Assembly: GCF_014109825.1 (NCBI RefSeq)
Contig: NZ_CP059576.1
Coordinates: 3,331,501 to 3,395,500, forward strand
Length of the DNA: 64,000 bases
Reading direction: 5' to 3'
DNA from: Legionella sp. PC997
Lineage (GTDB): Bacteria > Pseudomonadota > Gammaproteobacteria > Legionellales > Legionellaceae
Positions 19,203 through 28,350 of this stretch are shown in pieces. Made by a program: the position numbers and the translations under genes. The notes beneath the pieces were generated by a model. The model made no database searches and was not told the DNA's origin. It saw only the letters and a list, made by a program, of their open reading frames with translations. Within the stretch, counting starts at the first letter, position 1, and the number at the start of each line of letters is the position of its first letter.

Positions 19203-19970
19203 TTAATTTCTTCCCGCCATAACCCCACCATCAACATTAACAATTTCCCCAGTGATCCAGCTGGATTTATCGGATAGCAGGAATTCAATAGTGTTTGCAA
19301 CATCGGTGGCCTTCCCTATTCTACCAATAGGGTGAAAGCTATTAAAATCTTGCAGCGAGACTTCAATTTGATCTTCAGCAATGAAAGACTTATAAATAGG
19401 TGTTACGACCACTGCAGGTGCTACGGCATTCACTCGGATATTGTACTCTGCCAGCTCCATAGCTAAATGCTGGGTTAGTGAATGAAGACCTGCTTTTTGC
19501 ATCGAATAGGCTGAGGAGGGAGTAGCCTTGATGGCTTGATTTGCCCACATGGATCCAATGTTAACGATTGCCCCGCCGCCCTCTTGTTTCATTTTTTTTG
19601 CAACGGCCTGCGTAATAAAGAAAAATGCTTTGTTGAGGTTTACTTGTAGATCATAATCCTCTTCTTTGTGGTCTAAAAAACTTATGGGTTTAAAATATCC
19701 CGCCGCATTAATGAGATATTTTATTTTGCGCGTCTCATTTTTTATGTTCATAACCAATTGTGCAACCCGCGCCTTATCATAAAGATCAATAACGAACTCT
19801 TCGACTTTAACTCCCATCCGTCTTATTTGATTGGCAGCATGGTGCAACTTGTGCTCATCCCTTCCCGTGATGAGTAAATCAAGATCACTACTTGCGGCAA
19901 GCTTTTTTGCTGTTTCCAATCCCATACCACTAGAACCACCTATAATAAGGGCTAAATTATGATGTACCAT
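19203..19970 (-). CDS. Short-chain dehydrogenase/reductase
   Basis: A 255-residue classical SDR. It has the nucleotide-binding Gly-Gly-Ser-Ser-Gly-Met-Gly near the N-terminus, Asn-Ala-Ala-Gly, the catalytic Ser in 'NIGSMWANQ', Tyr-Ser-Met-Gln-Lys (YxxxK) and 'VNAVAPAVVVTPIY', and ends with the SDR 'ITGEIVNVDGG' block. ATG 19970 is chosen because AAGGTG lies about seven bases upstream; GTG 19979 is the alternative. The gene is divergent from an HxlR-type regulator, with a tandem repeat between them, so that regulator probably controls it; HxlR regulators often sense reactive electrophiles or aldehydes, which would suit a reductase. Substrate unknown. Confidence 0.88.
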   Translation of the reverse strand: MVHHNLALIIGGSSGMGLETAKKLAASSDLDLLITGRDEHKLHHAANQIRRMGVKVEEFVIDLYDKARVAQLVMNIKNETRKIKYLINAAGYFKPISFLDHKEEDYDLQVNLNKAFFFITQAVAKKMKQEGGGAIVNIGSMWANQAIKATPSSAYSMQKAGLHSLTQHLAMELAEYNIRVNAVAPAVVVTPIYKSFIAEDQIEVSLQDFNSFHPIGRIGKATDVANTIEFLLSDKSSWITGEIVNVDGGVMAGRN

Positions 19971-20037
19971 GTCCTTCACCTTTTAGTTAATAAAAATCTG
20001 TTCCGCGGAGTATGGGAGATATATAATCCTAAAAAAA

Positions 20038-20074
20038 GTAGGTACTTAGTGGTACAGTAGGTACTTATTGGTAT
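20038..20074. promoter_or_regulatory. Tandem direct repeat, probable HxlR-type operator
   Basis: Two 18-base copies, GTAGGTACTTAGTGGTAC at 20038-20055 and GTAGGTACTTATTGGTAT at 20057-20074, start 19 bases apart and differ at two positions. They lie between a short-chain dehydrogenase gene and an HxlR-family regulator gene transcribed outward. Each copy contains GTAC-N6-GTAY. HxlR of Bacillus subtilis acts at tandem direct repeats, so this is the likely site of the adjacent regulator (inference). Confidence 0.65.
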
Positions 20075-20080
20075 ACTTTA

Positions 20081-20413
20081 TTGAATTACTTGAAGAACAC
20101 GTTGAAAGAAAAAAAACCTTTAAAAACAGCAAATATGGTTGAGACAATTTACGGTTGCAAGTGGTCTCTTACCATTTATTCTCTTTTGCGAGATGGAATC
20201 AATCGTCCCGGGGAAATGGTTCGCTGTGTTGAAGGTCTCACCACTAAGGTTTTAAATCAATGCCTTAGAAAAAATCTTGAATTTGGTATCCTTGGCAAAA
20301 CAACGTTCCACGAACTCCCCCCCAGGGTTGAGTATTTTGTTACCCCATTTGGAGAAAAATTTCTAAAGATTCTCGATGAAATCGAAGCACTAAATCGTTT
20401 GCTTGAACCTTAG
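20081..20413 (+). CDS. HxlR-family (winged helix) transcriptional regulator
   Basis: About 110 residues with the HxlR winged-helix pattern: 'YGCKWSLTIYSLLRDGINRPGEM', then 'GLTTKVLNQCLRKNLEFGIL' as the recognition region, and 'PPRVEYFVTPFGEKF' as the wing and last helix. These regulators bind DNA as dimers and often respond to aldehydes, quinones or thiol stress; one cysteine precedes the first helix (Gly-Cys-Lys-Trp) and could be a redox sensor as in YodB. The start is uncertain: TTG at 20081, 20090 or 20102 are candidates; ATG at 20134 would cut into the first helix. The upstream tandem repeat is its probable operator, shared with the divergent dehydrogenase. Confidence 0.82.
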   Translation: MNYLKNTLKEKKPLKTANMVETIYGCKWSLTIYSLLRDGINRPGEMVRCVEGLTTKVLNQCLRKNLEFGILGKTTFHELPPRVEYFVTPFGEKFLKILDEIEALNRLLEP

Positions 20414-20437
20414 CGAGCCCGCCTATGAACCCCTAAT

Positions 20438-20803
20438 TTATTTTAAGGTACAGGAAAGCGGACCATTATCCAGTTGCAGTTCATTGCCGCCAGAATCCGT
20501 CATAAATTGGCCAATATAAGCTTTGTTTTGTTTATTAAATTGTGCTGAAAAGAAAATCCGTGGGCGATCTTTCTCATCCTGATCCATAGCGACAAGCAGT
20601 AAATTATCAGTTCGCAGGCTGAATCGGGTGACATTCACTGGATAATCAAAATCAATTTTGGGTAAATCTCCGATTTTATTAGGGGCTAAAAAAGAGAGAG
20701 CATCTTCTATTCCTTGCATATGACAGACAACTGTCTTTTGCGCGGCAGACGCCACACCGAAGCCAACCAGAATCAGTAGCAATGATAAACTCAGACGTTT
20801 CAT
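20438..20803 (-). CDS. Small exported hypothetical protein
   Basis: About 121 residues from ATG 20803 (AGGAG eleven bases upstream); an upstream in-frame start at 20827 is possible. The N-terminus is a signal peptide (Met-Lys-Arg, a Leu-rich core, then Ala-Ser-Ala-Ala). The mature part of about 100 residues has two cysteines, one close to each end ('VVCHMQG' and 'PLSCTLK'), which could form a disulfide, with beta-rich sequence between. It is probably periplasmic. No family recognised. Confidence 0.7.
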   Translation of the reverse strand: MKRLSLSLLLILVGFGVASAAQKTVVCHMQGIEDALSFLAPNKIGDLPKIDFDYPVNVTRFSLRTDNLLLVAMDQDEKDRPRIFFSAQFNKQNKAYIGQFMTDSGGNELQLDNGPLSCTLK

Positions 20804-20869
20804 TAAAAATGAACTCCTATCCTGCAAAACCTTCTCCTTAAGAATAAATCATAGCTTAATCGTATTCAT

Positions 20870-21076
20870 TTAACCAGCTACTAGCAACCTGTTAGTTAGT
20901 CGTTCTATTTTTTCGTACGGATCAATTAGATTACGGGTGCATTTGTGTAATTTTTTTTCATTACTTTCCTTTGTGGTAATATTAGCCCTTTTTTGATACA
21001 CATCCTGTTGTGCTTCATAGGAAACCCTTACTAAAAAATGGATAAAAGACTCAGTTAATTTATAAAGTATGCTCAA
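20870..21076 (-). CDS. Possible small hypothetical protein
   Basis: A 68-residue frame from a TTG start with AGGAT five bases upstream. It is rich in Lys, Arg and Glu and has no recognisable motif. It fills the gap between the exported protein and the F-box gene on the same strand. It could be a real small gene or a chance frame. Confidence 0.3.
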   Translation of the reverse strand: MSILYKLTESFIHFLVRVSYEAQQDVYQKRANITTKESNEKKLHKCTRNLIDPYEKIERLTNRLLVAG

Positions 21077-21148
21077 TGATCCTACTACTCGCCAACCATA
21101 CCTGTAGACAAAAATCCTACAAATACAATTGGCGACATAGGTGAGAGT

Positions 21149-24100
21149 TTATGAAATCAAACAATTTCCAGAAGTGGTTACATCCACTGCGATCGGTTTA
21201 GGAAGTGTTTTTTTGCTAGGACCTTGCGTTTCATTTTGAGCGGATCGCTGTGCTCTATCGACTACAGCAGGAAACATCCTTGGCTGATTTTGGACCGTTT
21301 GTTTCGATAAATTTCTGCTTTCTTGAGAAGTACCAGCAAGTGTGCCTGCTTGATCGGGTTTCTTTGCCGCATTCTTAGGTACAGCGACCGAGATCACAGA
21401 GTTTTGCTCTGTTGGAGATACGGGCAGAGAGCGCTGATGCGGAACTTCTTTCGGAGCTGCAAACAATCCTGGACCTTTAGATGGTGCATGTTGCCCTGCC
21501 TGGACCGGCCTTTTTAATACGTTTTGTGGTACCGGAACAGGGATTTTTGAGTTGTGCTCTGGAATATTCCTTTTTAAAGATGCATCAGGTGCGAAGCGTT
21601 GCTGAGGGATTTCTTTCGGAGCTGTTAATAATCTGTGATCTTGCGACCCAGGGACAGTATGTATCGATGTTGGGACCGAACTCACCGCGGCGTTCTTTGG
21701 TGTTGCAACAGATACTTTGTTTTGTTCTGAAATATTTCTTTTGGGAGGAACATCAGGCCTAGCCGGTTCCTGTGCAATTACCTTTGCAGGAGATGTAAAC
21801 AATCCTGGACCCTTTGATACAGCAAGTTTTGTAGATTTGGGTTGTGTATTCTCCCCCCTAATAACCTCTTTCTCTTTGCCTTTTTCCTTCTCCTTCTCTT
21901 GTATAGGGGTGGAGGGTACAGCTCGCTTAGGAAGTGATTTGACAGGCATGGAATGAAGATGTTCTCTGGAAAACAATTCATGTAATTCGTTGACTTCAGC
22001 TAGAGGTGAAATGTGCTGGTGTTGTTTCAATGTGTTCCCATGAACGTAAGCACAAACTACATCGACTAATTCTCGAGGCAACCTAGCAAATTGACTCTTT
22101 TCTTGAGCTTCATATTGTTCAAAAATCGGATAAAACTTATGATGACGGTGCATTTTTTCAGAGGTAAAAATCCGTTCTATTACTTGTTTTTTAAATGTGA
22201 ATGCTTCTTGTAGATTCCTTATATCATCAACTGTCCAATGATTACCTACCGCTGTTGCAGAATAATTAACAAAAGGATCAAGTGGCATAAATGCCTCAAA
22301 AGGTATGTTTCCATAACGCTCTAAATCAAGAGAGAACGCCGGTTTTAACTTCCGATTAACAAAATCTATAATCTCAACATTTGAAAAAACACTTCCCTTA
22401 CCACCTGGACAAAAGGTAATAAACAAATCACCCAATTTGACATGCACTTTACTACGTCCTTGGCCTTCGTAGATGGCAAAATCTTCTGCTTCATACAGAT
22501 ATTGGTCTAATTCGGTTAATTTTATTTTTTGCAAACTGCGAATATCAAATTGATGACCATTAAAAACCTGACTTGCATAATACTTTTCTCCTTCTTTAAT
22601 CTTCAGCGTTTCACAGTGATAACCTGCTAAAATTGGTGGTAGATCATAGGGGAGCAACATGATAGAAGGGCATGTAATAAATAACAGATGCCAAATTTCA
22701 GGGGTTACCCCTAGTGCTTGAACAACTTTAAAACTCGTGTTTAATTCAGGGTATTGTTTAATACATCCCATTAATAACCTGTATTGGGTTCTGTAGGCAT
22801 CCATATTAATTTTTTCTGGGATTTGATTCGTTGCCAAGGCTTCTGCGGCACCCCGTTTAGTTCCATTAAGAATAGTGAAAATCCGTTCAAGAATCTCCTT
22901 TGCCTCTTTTTTCAATGGATGCTCTATACTGGCCTGCTTGGGGTGTGCAAAAGTCATTTTTTCTTTTAATTGCTGGCATGCATTTTGGAAAGGGAATACC
23001 CCGACAATCATCTCACCTGGATTAATCTCTGCTATAGCAACATCTAACAAGGCTATTTTTTCTTTTAAGCTGTGTTCCGCGGATGTTTCAAGTTGCTGCG
23101 CAATTTCCTCTAACATGTGCTCTTGTAATTTACGCTTGCTACCAGCCGAATGTTTTGCAATGCGTTGTGCAAATTGAGTTAACGCAGCATACAATTGTTG
23201 TGGACTATTTAGGGCGTCCGTAGGTAATAATTTTGCACCGCGGATATGGGCCCATTCAAAGTCAATTCCTTCCAAATCCAGCGCAGACAGATCCATATTC
23301 CCAAAATTCGTTCTATGGAACTGCACGCCCCGTAATTCTGCATCGGTAAAATCTACACTGTGCAATTGCACTCCATTTAGGTTTGCACCTGCCAGATAGG
23401 CACCTCTAAAATTCATATTTCTAAATTGGGCATCAATAAATTTTATGCCCCTAAGATTAAGATAAGAAAAGTCAGTGCCTGAGAATTGCCCAGCACTAAA
23501 ATCCGCTCCAGCCAACAAATTAACAAATTGATGCGGATGATATGACTTCAAATGAGATAATAAGTGAGCCCAACCATCTTTCATATGTGTACGCTGCGCC
23601 TCTATTGGCCAGTGAGTGTATTGTTCACGCAGAGCCTCAATCGCCTGAATTTCCTCTGAGGCAGTCAAAATCAGCTCAAGATGGTTTTTGGTGACTTCAT
23701 CTAAGGGTAATTTCTGCATCGCTTCTTTTAAATTAGCGGGCAGGACGTTGCAATCTCGAGTGAGCGTATAACAAATGGCTTCCTCGGCAGTAAGTGCTTT
23801 ATTTGCAAGAACTTTGCGCTTTAGTTTTTGATAAGCTTGGGTTTTCTGATAAAACGCTGTAAATTGATGGCCTGTGATTCCGTCGGCTTGACTTAGAAAA
23901 CCGATGATATAAAGTGGTTGGGTTATCATTTTAAGGGTGTCATCAACTAATGCAGTTTTTGATTTAGCCATTTGCCGTACATTAAGCAGATCCTGTGGAG
24001 GGATTTGACTTAAAATGTAAATCATCATTTCATTAGGAAGTGCAAAAAAAGGATTGTCTTGATTTATATCCTCATCAAATTCAACAGCCTCCACTGATTG

Positions 24101-24691
24101 AACTGGTGCAGTTACTACTGGTTCGCTCTTTTTTTTCTCCCTATCATTGAATTGCTTTCCAGATAACTGGAGTAGGATATGTTGCAAATGCTCCTGAATT
24201 ATCTTGACCTCAACAATAATATTCTTATCCTGATTGCGTCGTTCTTCATTTCGATCATTAATATGCGACACTACTTCATTTATATGGTCTTGCAGCAAAA
24301 GGACATATTTAAAAAACTGTACGAAATCGTGTTCGAATGAAGCGTCTAAATCACACGATTTTCCAGTGGTACCCAATTGTTCACTCATTGCTTGACCCAG
24401 AGGTTTTAAATCGGATTCCCTACTGCTCCATATATTAATTAACCCATTGATTTGATGTTGTAACTCGATAACTGCAGTTAGATATTTATTCGCACGTTCT
24501 GCTGAGGCATAAATATCCTCACTGCTGTCTTTGGGAAATGGATTGCGTTGAAAACATTCATTAAGTGAATTTAAATGACCCAAGAGCACTGAGGCCTCTT
24601 TCTTTGCTTTTTGTTCTGCAAATCGCTGAGCCCGTTCTGCTCTTATCATAGCCATTTGCTCTTGTTGATTCAGATCGTGTTTATTATTCAT
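21149..24691 (-). CDS. F-box / pentapeptide-repeat protein with C-terminal CaaX box; probable effector
   Basis: A 1180-residue protein. Residues 1-190 are charged helices. Residues about 215-255 match an F-box ('ALPNEMMIYILSQIPPQDLL'), the Skp1-binding motif of SCF ubiquitin ligases. Residues about 392-490 are pentapeptide repeats of A(D/N)LxG type. A long middle region is unassigned. From about 960 the chain is Pro/Lys/Ser-rich with about three degenerate repeats containing 'SKGPGLF' and 'KRNIxEQN'. The last four residues are Cys-Leu-Ile-Ser, a CaaX prenylation signal. Legionella AnkB combines F-box, ankyrin repeats and a CaaX box; this has pentapeptide repeats in place of ankyrin, so host-membrane recruitment of SCF is a reasonable inference. 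AGG lies seven bases before the ATG. Confidence 0.82.
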   Translation of the reverse strand: MNNKHDLNQQEQMAMIRAERAQRFAEQKAKKEASVLLGHLNSLNECFQRNPFPKDSSEDIYASAERANKYLTAVIELQHQINGLINIWSSRESDLKPLGQAMSEQLGTTGKSCDLDASFEHDFVQFFKYVLLLQDHINEVVSHINDRNEERRNQDKNIIVEVKIIQEHLQHILLQLSGKQFNDREKKKSEPVVTAPVQSVEAVEFDEDINQDNPFFALPNEMMIYILSQIPPQDLLNVRQMAKSKTALVDDTLKMITQPLYIIGFLSQADGITGHQFTAFYQKTQAYQKLKRKVLANKALTAEEAICYTLTRDCNVLPANLKEAMQKLPLDEVTKNHLELILTASEEIQAIEALREQYTHWPIEAQRTHMKDGWAHLLSHLKSYHPHQFVNLLAGADFSAGQFSGTDFSYLNLRGIKFIDAQFRNMNFRGAYLAGANLNGVQLHSVDFTDAELRGVQFHRTNFGNMDLSALDLEGIDFEWAHIRGAKLLPTDALNSPQQLYAALTQFAQRIAKHSAGSKRKLQEHMLEEIAQQLETSAEHSLKEKIALLDVAIAEINPGEMIVGVFPFQNACQQLKEKMTFAHPKQASIEHPLKKEAKEILERIFTILNGTKRGAAEALATNQIPEKINMDAYRTQYRLLMGCIKQYPELNTSFKVVQALGVTPEIWHLLFITCPSIMLLPYDLPPILAGYHCETLKIKEGEKYYASQVFNGHQFDIRSLQKIKLTELDQYLYEAEDFAIYEGQGRSKVHVKLGDLFITFCPGGKGSVFSNVEIIDFVNRKLKPAFSLDLERYGNIPFEAFMPLDPFVNYSATAVGNHWTVDDIRNLQEAFTFKKQVIERIFTSEKMHRHHKFYPIFEQYEAQEKSQFARLPRELVDVVCAYVHGNTLKQHQHISPLAEVNELHELFSREHLHSMPVKSLPKRAVPSTPIQEKEKEKGKEKEVIRGENTQPKSTKLAVSKGPGLFTSPAKVIAQEPARPDVPPKRNISEQNKVSVATPKNAAVSSVPTSIHTVPGSQDHRLLTAPKEIPQQRFAPDASLKRNIPEHNSKIPVPVPQNVLKRPVQAGQHAPSKGPGLFAAPKEVPHQRSLPVSPTEQNSVISVAVPKNAAKKPDQAGTLAGTSQESRNLSKQTVQNQPRMFPAVVDRAQRSAQNETQGPSKKTLPKPIAVDVTTSGNCLIS

Positions 24692-25392
24692 GTGAAAACC
24701 TACTTAAAATTTAATATGGAAACTCAGCAAACGCCGAAGTCTGTTTCGTAAATCGAGAAATAAGTTGGGAATAATCTCTAGCCCCAAGAAATCTTATTCA
24801 ATTCGCTGTAGATATTTTTTATTAAGAAAGTTTATGAAAAAAAAGTTGATCAAAATGTAAGCGGCCACGTACTTGGTTGCCTTAGATCCTTATTTTTATT
24901 ATTGGATTGTTTTGAGCACACTGATAACTTAAAAAATCTATCTCAACATAATTCCAGCTTATTGATTTAAGATTGCCTAAGTTGTATCAGTCCTCCGCTC
25001 ATTCAGATATTTTACTATTTGGAGATTATCTGCATGAATAGCCCATAAATTGGCAGCATTATAATCGCGCAATCCTTAAGAAAATATTAAATGCACTCAT
25101 TGATTCAAAAGTTTTACTTTCCTGACGTTTTATTATTTATTTAGAAAATCATGCTTAGCGCGCTGGTGTAGACGGATTCTCATCCACTAAAAAATATATC
25201 TCTATTAAACTTAATCGATTAGGATTATTCTTTTGCAATGGAACCCATTATCCTCATTGGTTGTAAATCCAATGTTCAATACTTATTGGTTTATTTGAGT
25301 GCAGCATCTTTCATGCAGTTGCCTTTATGCCGGATAATTTAAAAAGCCCCGGCACAAAGCAAACTCCATACGATTCACTTAATTTTGATATT
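24692..25392. other. 701-base region without a convincing gene
   Basis: AT-rich DNA between two leftward genes. Only very short frames without ribosome-binding sites occur. No tRNA, inverted repeat with a T-run or insertion-sequence end was recognised. It must contain the promoter of the F-box gene near 24692-24800. Confidence 0.6.
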
Positions 25393-26058
25393 TCAAAACG
25401 ACTGGATAAAATTATCCTTTCTTCCCAAAGTTACTTCCCGTTCTTTATTACCTTGTTTCTGAGTAAATAAGGTTATTCCGGTTACAAAAACAGAAATGTG
25501 TTCTTGATGTTTTGTGGGAGGTGTCATTTCTTCAAGTTTAAATTCGTATTTTATTGAGCGAACCAAGTCTGCAAGGTATTTATTAGAAATTTCTTTAGTA
25601 TAAAAAGGTAGCCGCTCTTTAAAAAATGCTTGAAGGTCAGGAGCAGTACAACCAAATAGCAAAGGGCTTTTCATTTTAAACAACTTCCGCAGCACTTCGA
25701 TTTCATAGATATATGCATTGGCTTCCGAATTAGCAATTTTTGCAGCTACATTAAACGCATGACCTGCTTCATGAACAATTGCTCCGATAATATTAATTGT
25801 TTTTTGTTCTAAAAAGCTTATCTTTAAGGCAATAGTTTGATTAATTATCCAATCCTTATGATGTTGTCCTAATAATTTGTAAGTATTTTTATTTACAAAA
25901 ATCGCGGGGTTACCTTGCGCACCTAAAAAATCGTGTGGGGGTTTTAAGATATCAATTTGAAGTTGTGGCATAGCAGCGGTGACACCACTATCGAGTCCAC
26001 TCCCACCTATTTCCCGACATTTTTCTATAAGCAATCTAAGGTGATAACTTGTCAGCAT
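25393..26058 (-). CDS. Putative zinc metallopeptidase-like protein (HExxH)
   Basis: A 221-residue protein with His-Glu-Ala-Gly-His at residues 96-100, preceded by the hydrophobic 'INIIGAIV' and followed by acidic residues at 112 and 119 in 'SEANAYIYE', a layout suitable for a zincin active site (two His, distal Glu). No signal peptide or membrane segment is present. AGGAGA is five bases before the ATG, so the gene is well supported. It is an orphan, flanked by long non-coding stretches and surrounded by effector-like genes, so host delivery is possible. Family identity cannot be given. An HExxH can also occur by chance, so proteolysis is unproven. Confidence 0.65.
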   Translation of the reverse strand: MLTSYHLRLLIEKCREIGGSGLDSGVTAAMPQLQIDILKPPHDFLGAQGNPAIFVNKNTYKLLGQHHKDWIINQTIALKISFLEQKTINIIGAIVHEAGHAFNVAAKIANSEANAYIYEIEVLRKLFKMKSPLLFGCTAPDLQAFFKERLPFYTKEISNKYLADLVRSIKYEFKLEEMTPPTKHQEHISVFVTGITLFTQKQGNKEREVTLGRKDNFIQSF

Positions 26059-26423
26059 GATATTCTCCTGGTTTGCAGATTAACAGAGTGCATCAAATTG
26101 AGATCAAAATGACTAAATAATTACAAAATCATTATTGCGAATAGAAATTTTCCAGTCAATACACTTTTTGATCATCAAGAGCTTATTTAGAATATCTTGT
26201 TGAAAATAATGGAAATAGAATTGATTAACATACATAAAACCAAATTTTTGACTTATTGGTAATTAAAAACTACAGATTTATTTTGGATAGACAAGGTTTA
26301 AAAAGGTCTCATTTAGATTAGACACGCCCTAACCCATCCCTTGAGCATAACGATCATATCGTGGGTAGAAACTCGAGAAGGTTATTTTTATGGCAACAAA
26401 GAACATAAACTCTAAGTTTGTTT
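26059..26423. other. 365-base region without a convincing gene
   Basis: AT-rich spacer between the HExxH gene and the histidine kinase gene, both leftward. It should hold the HExxH gene promoter. No structured element, repeat or small gene with a ribosome-binding site was found. Confidence 0.55.
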
Positions 26424-28217
26424 TCATGAAACAATTACCTCATTGCGAATAATAATGTACCCCTCATCTGTTGGACAACATCTTACTGCAGCTAGGGTAT
26501 CGATTAGGTCATGCAAGGATTTTTTTTCAATTGGCTTGATTAGATAGCCTGCGGCTCCTAGTGCGGCAGATTTTTCTCTGTCTTTACTATAATCTGATCC
26601 GGTGCACATTATGACTGGCGTTTTATTGAGCTCTTTATCCGTTTGAATTTGTTTCAAAATTTCGAACCCATCCATCCCCGGCAAGTTGATATCAAGAAAT
26701 ATCAAATCAATCGGATTATTGCGAGCGCATTGGTCATGTAATAGATTAAGTGCATCTGTGCCGCTTTGCGCTATAAATAGATTAAATTTTATACGCGCGC
26801 GCTCTAAAATAATTTTAGTGAACTCTAGATCTTCTTTAAGATCATCTACAAATAAAATATTAGCCAAGGTAGTAATAGGTATATTAACTGGGCTCGCTGA
26901 GATGTTCTTTACTTTTCTTCGTCTCTTTATCTTTAGAGCACAGGGGAGAGTAAAGGAAAATATGGTTCCTCCTTCAAGTTTGGATTTACACGTTATAGTT
27001 CCACCATGCAATTCTAAAATTTTGGAACATATCGCTAACCCTAACCCAGACCCCTTACTTATAAAAGTAGCGCGTTTAAATGGCTGAAAAATGAGCTCAT
27101 GGTCTTTAGCCTCAATACCTAAACCATTATCCGATACGTGAAACTCTACAAATTGTTTTTTGGGGATTGCCGAAATGGAAATTTCGGGAATATTTTCATT
27201 ATAATAAATGGCATTGCTAATTAAATTTTGCATTAATTGGATCATTTGGGTTCGATTTGCACTTACATGAGGAACCTTTTCGGCAATAATATGCACATTT
27301 TTTTCTCGAATGAGGTAGTCAAGGTTTTTTGAAACTTCTTCGATTACCTCATTCATATCACATTCTTCTCTACATTCTTTTTTAAATTGATCAAGCTGCA
27401 TGTAATTAAAAACGGTATCGATAAGCGTCAACATACGTTTACTGGCATTGTAAATATGCTGAAAATAATCAGCGACCCTACCCGAAAAATGAGGTTGTTC
27501 TTGGGCAATAACGTCAACGAAAGAACTCATGGTTCGTGCAGGTTCTCTTAGATCATGTGCTAACGCACGAGTAAAAATCTCGAGGGTATCTCGTTGTGCT
27601 CGGGCATGCGCCTCCCGCTCGCGTATGGTTTCTATATGTTTATTGAGATCAATGTAAAGGTGGGCATTTTTCAGTGCAACCGATGTGGTATCTGCTAGTG
27701 CTTGTAAAATATGGAGCTCTTCTGGCGTGGGTAGACGTTTTTTAGCCCAGTAATTACCAATAGCACCTATCGGATCCTCTCTTCGTATAGGGACCATTGC
27801 CAAACTCTTAACAAATGTAGGTCGATATGCATCTTGTGGAATTCGCGGATCACAATAGATATCCTCAATGACGGCTAATTCTTGATGCAGCATAACCCAA
27901 CCACTGATGCAGGTTTCCATTGGAAAACGTTTACCTTTCCATAATGGACCGATCGCATTTTCCTCCACATAGTAACAACAGTTGTCCTCCCTTAGGACAA
28001 ATGTTGCACCATCTGCTCCCGTAAGTTCGCGGGCAGCATGGCGTACAATTTCGGTGATCGCTTGAATATCATTTGCCTGAGATAAATCCTGTACGACCTT
28101 AACCAAATGTTCCATTGCTGAAACATACCAAGTAGAAGATTTAATGTTAGAAGGTAATTTGGCATCCTGCATACAAAAACTCGCTGAGTGAATTAATTTA
28201 AGTATAGCAGCGTGCAA
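26424..28217 (-). CDS. Soluble GAF-domain hybrid histidine kinase with receiver domain
   Basis: About 597 residues. In order: a GAF domain (about 35-195); a HisKA dimerisation domain with phospho-acceptor His in Ala-His-Asp-Leu-Arg-Glu-Pro; an HATPase_c domain with 'NLISNAIYYNE', 'DNGLGI' and 'GSGLGLAI'; then a receiver domain from about 450 with 'FVDDLKED', the phosphorylated Asp in 'IFLDINLPGMDG' and the conserved Lys in 'LIKPIEKKS'. No membrane segment, so it senses a cytoplasmic signal. The sequence after HisKA resembles bacteriophytochrome-type kinases. No separate response regulator is adjacent. The start is uncertain: TTG 28217, or ATG 28172 or 28115, the last just before the GAF domain. 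Confidence 0.9.
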   Translation of the reverse strand: MHAAILKLIHSASFCMQDAKLPSNIKSSTWYVSAMEHLVKVVQDLSQANDIQAITEIVRHAARELTGADGATFVLREDNCCYYVEENAIGPLWKGKRFPMETCISGWVMLHQELAVIEDIYCDPRIPQDAYRPTFVKSLAMVPIRREDPIGAIGNYWAKKRLPTPEELHILQALADTTSVALKNAHLYIDLNKHIETIREREAHARAQRDTLEIFTRALAHDLREPARTMSSFVDVIAQEQPHFSGRVADYFQHIYNASKRMLTLIDTVFNYMQLDQFKKECREECDMNEVIEEVSKNLDYLIREKNVHIIAEKVPHVSANRTQMIQLMQNLISNAIYYNENIPEISISAIPKKQFVEFHVSDNGLGIEAKDHELIFQPFKRATFISKGSGLGLAICSKILELHGGTITCKSKLEGGTIFSFTLPCALKIKRRRKVKNISASPVNIPITTLANILFVDDLKEDLEFTKIILERARIKFNLFIAQSGTDALNLLHDQCARNNPIDLIFLDINLPGMDGFEILKQIQTDKELNKTPVIMCTGSDYSKDREKSAALGAAGYLIKPIEKKSLHDLIDTLAAVRCCPTDEGYIIIRNEVIVS

Positions 28218-28350
28218 ATAGGAAAATTGTTCCTCTTGAGTAGTCTTTTTATTTAACCATCCACAATCAATTCGGAAAAATTAAACACCTTGACACTGAA
28301 CCTTGCGCACTGTAGAAATTAAAGCAATAAAGGATAGAGTAGGAGAAATT

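Noticed and set aside
24900..25300. Possible tRNA-like or insertion-sequence remnant in the long spacer
   Set aside because: No cloverleaf, no CCA-type stem and no transposase similarity could be found on reading either strand.
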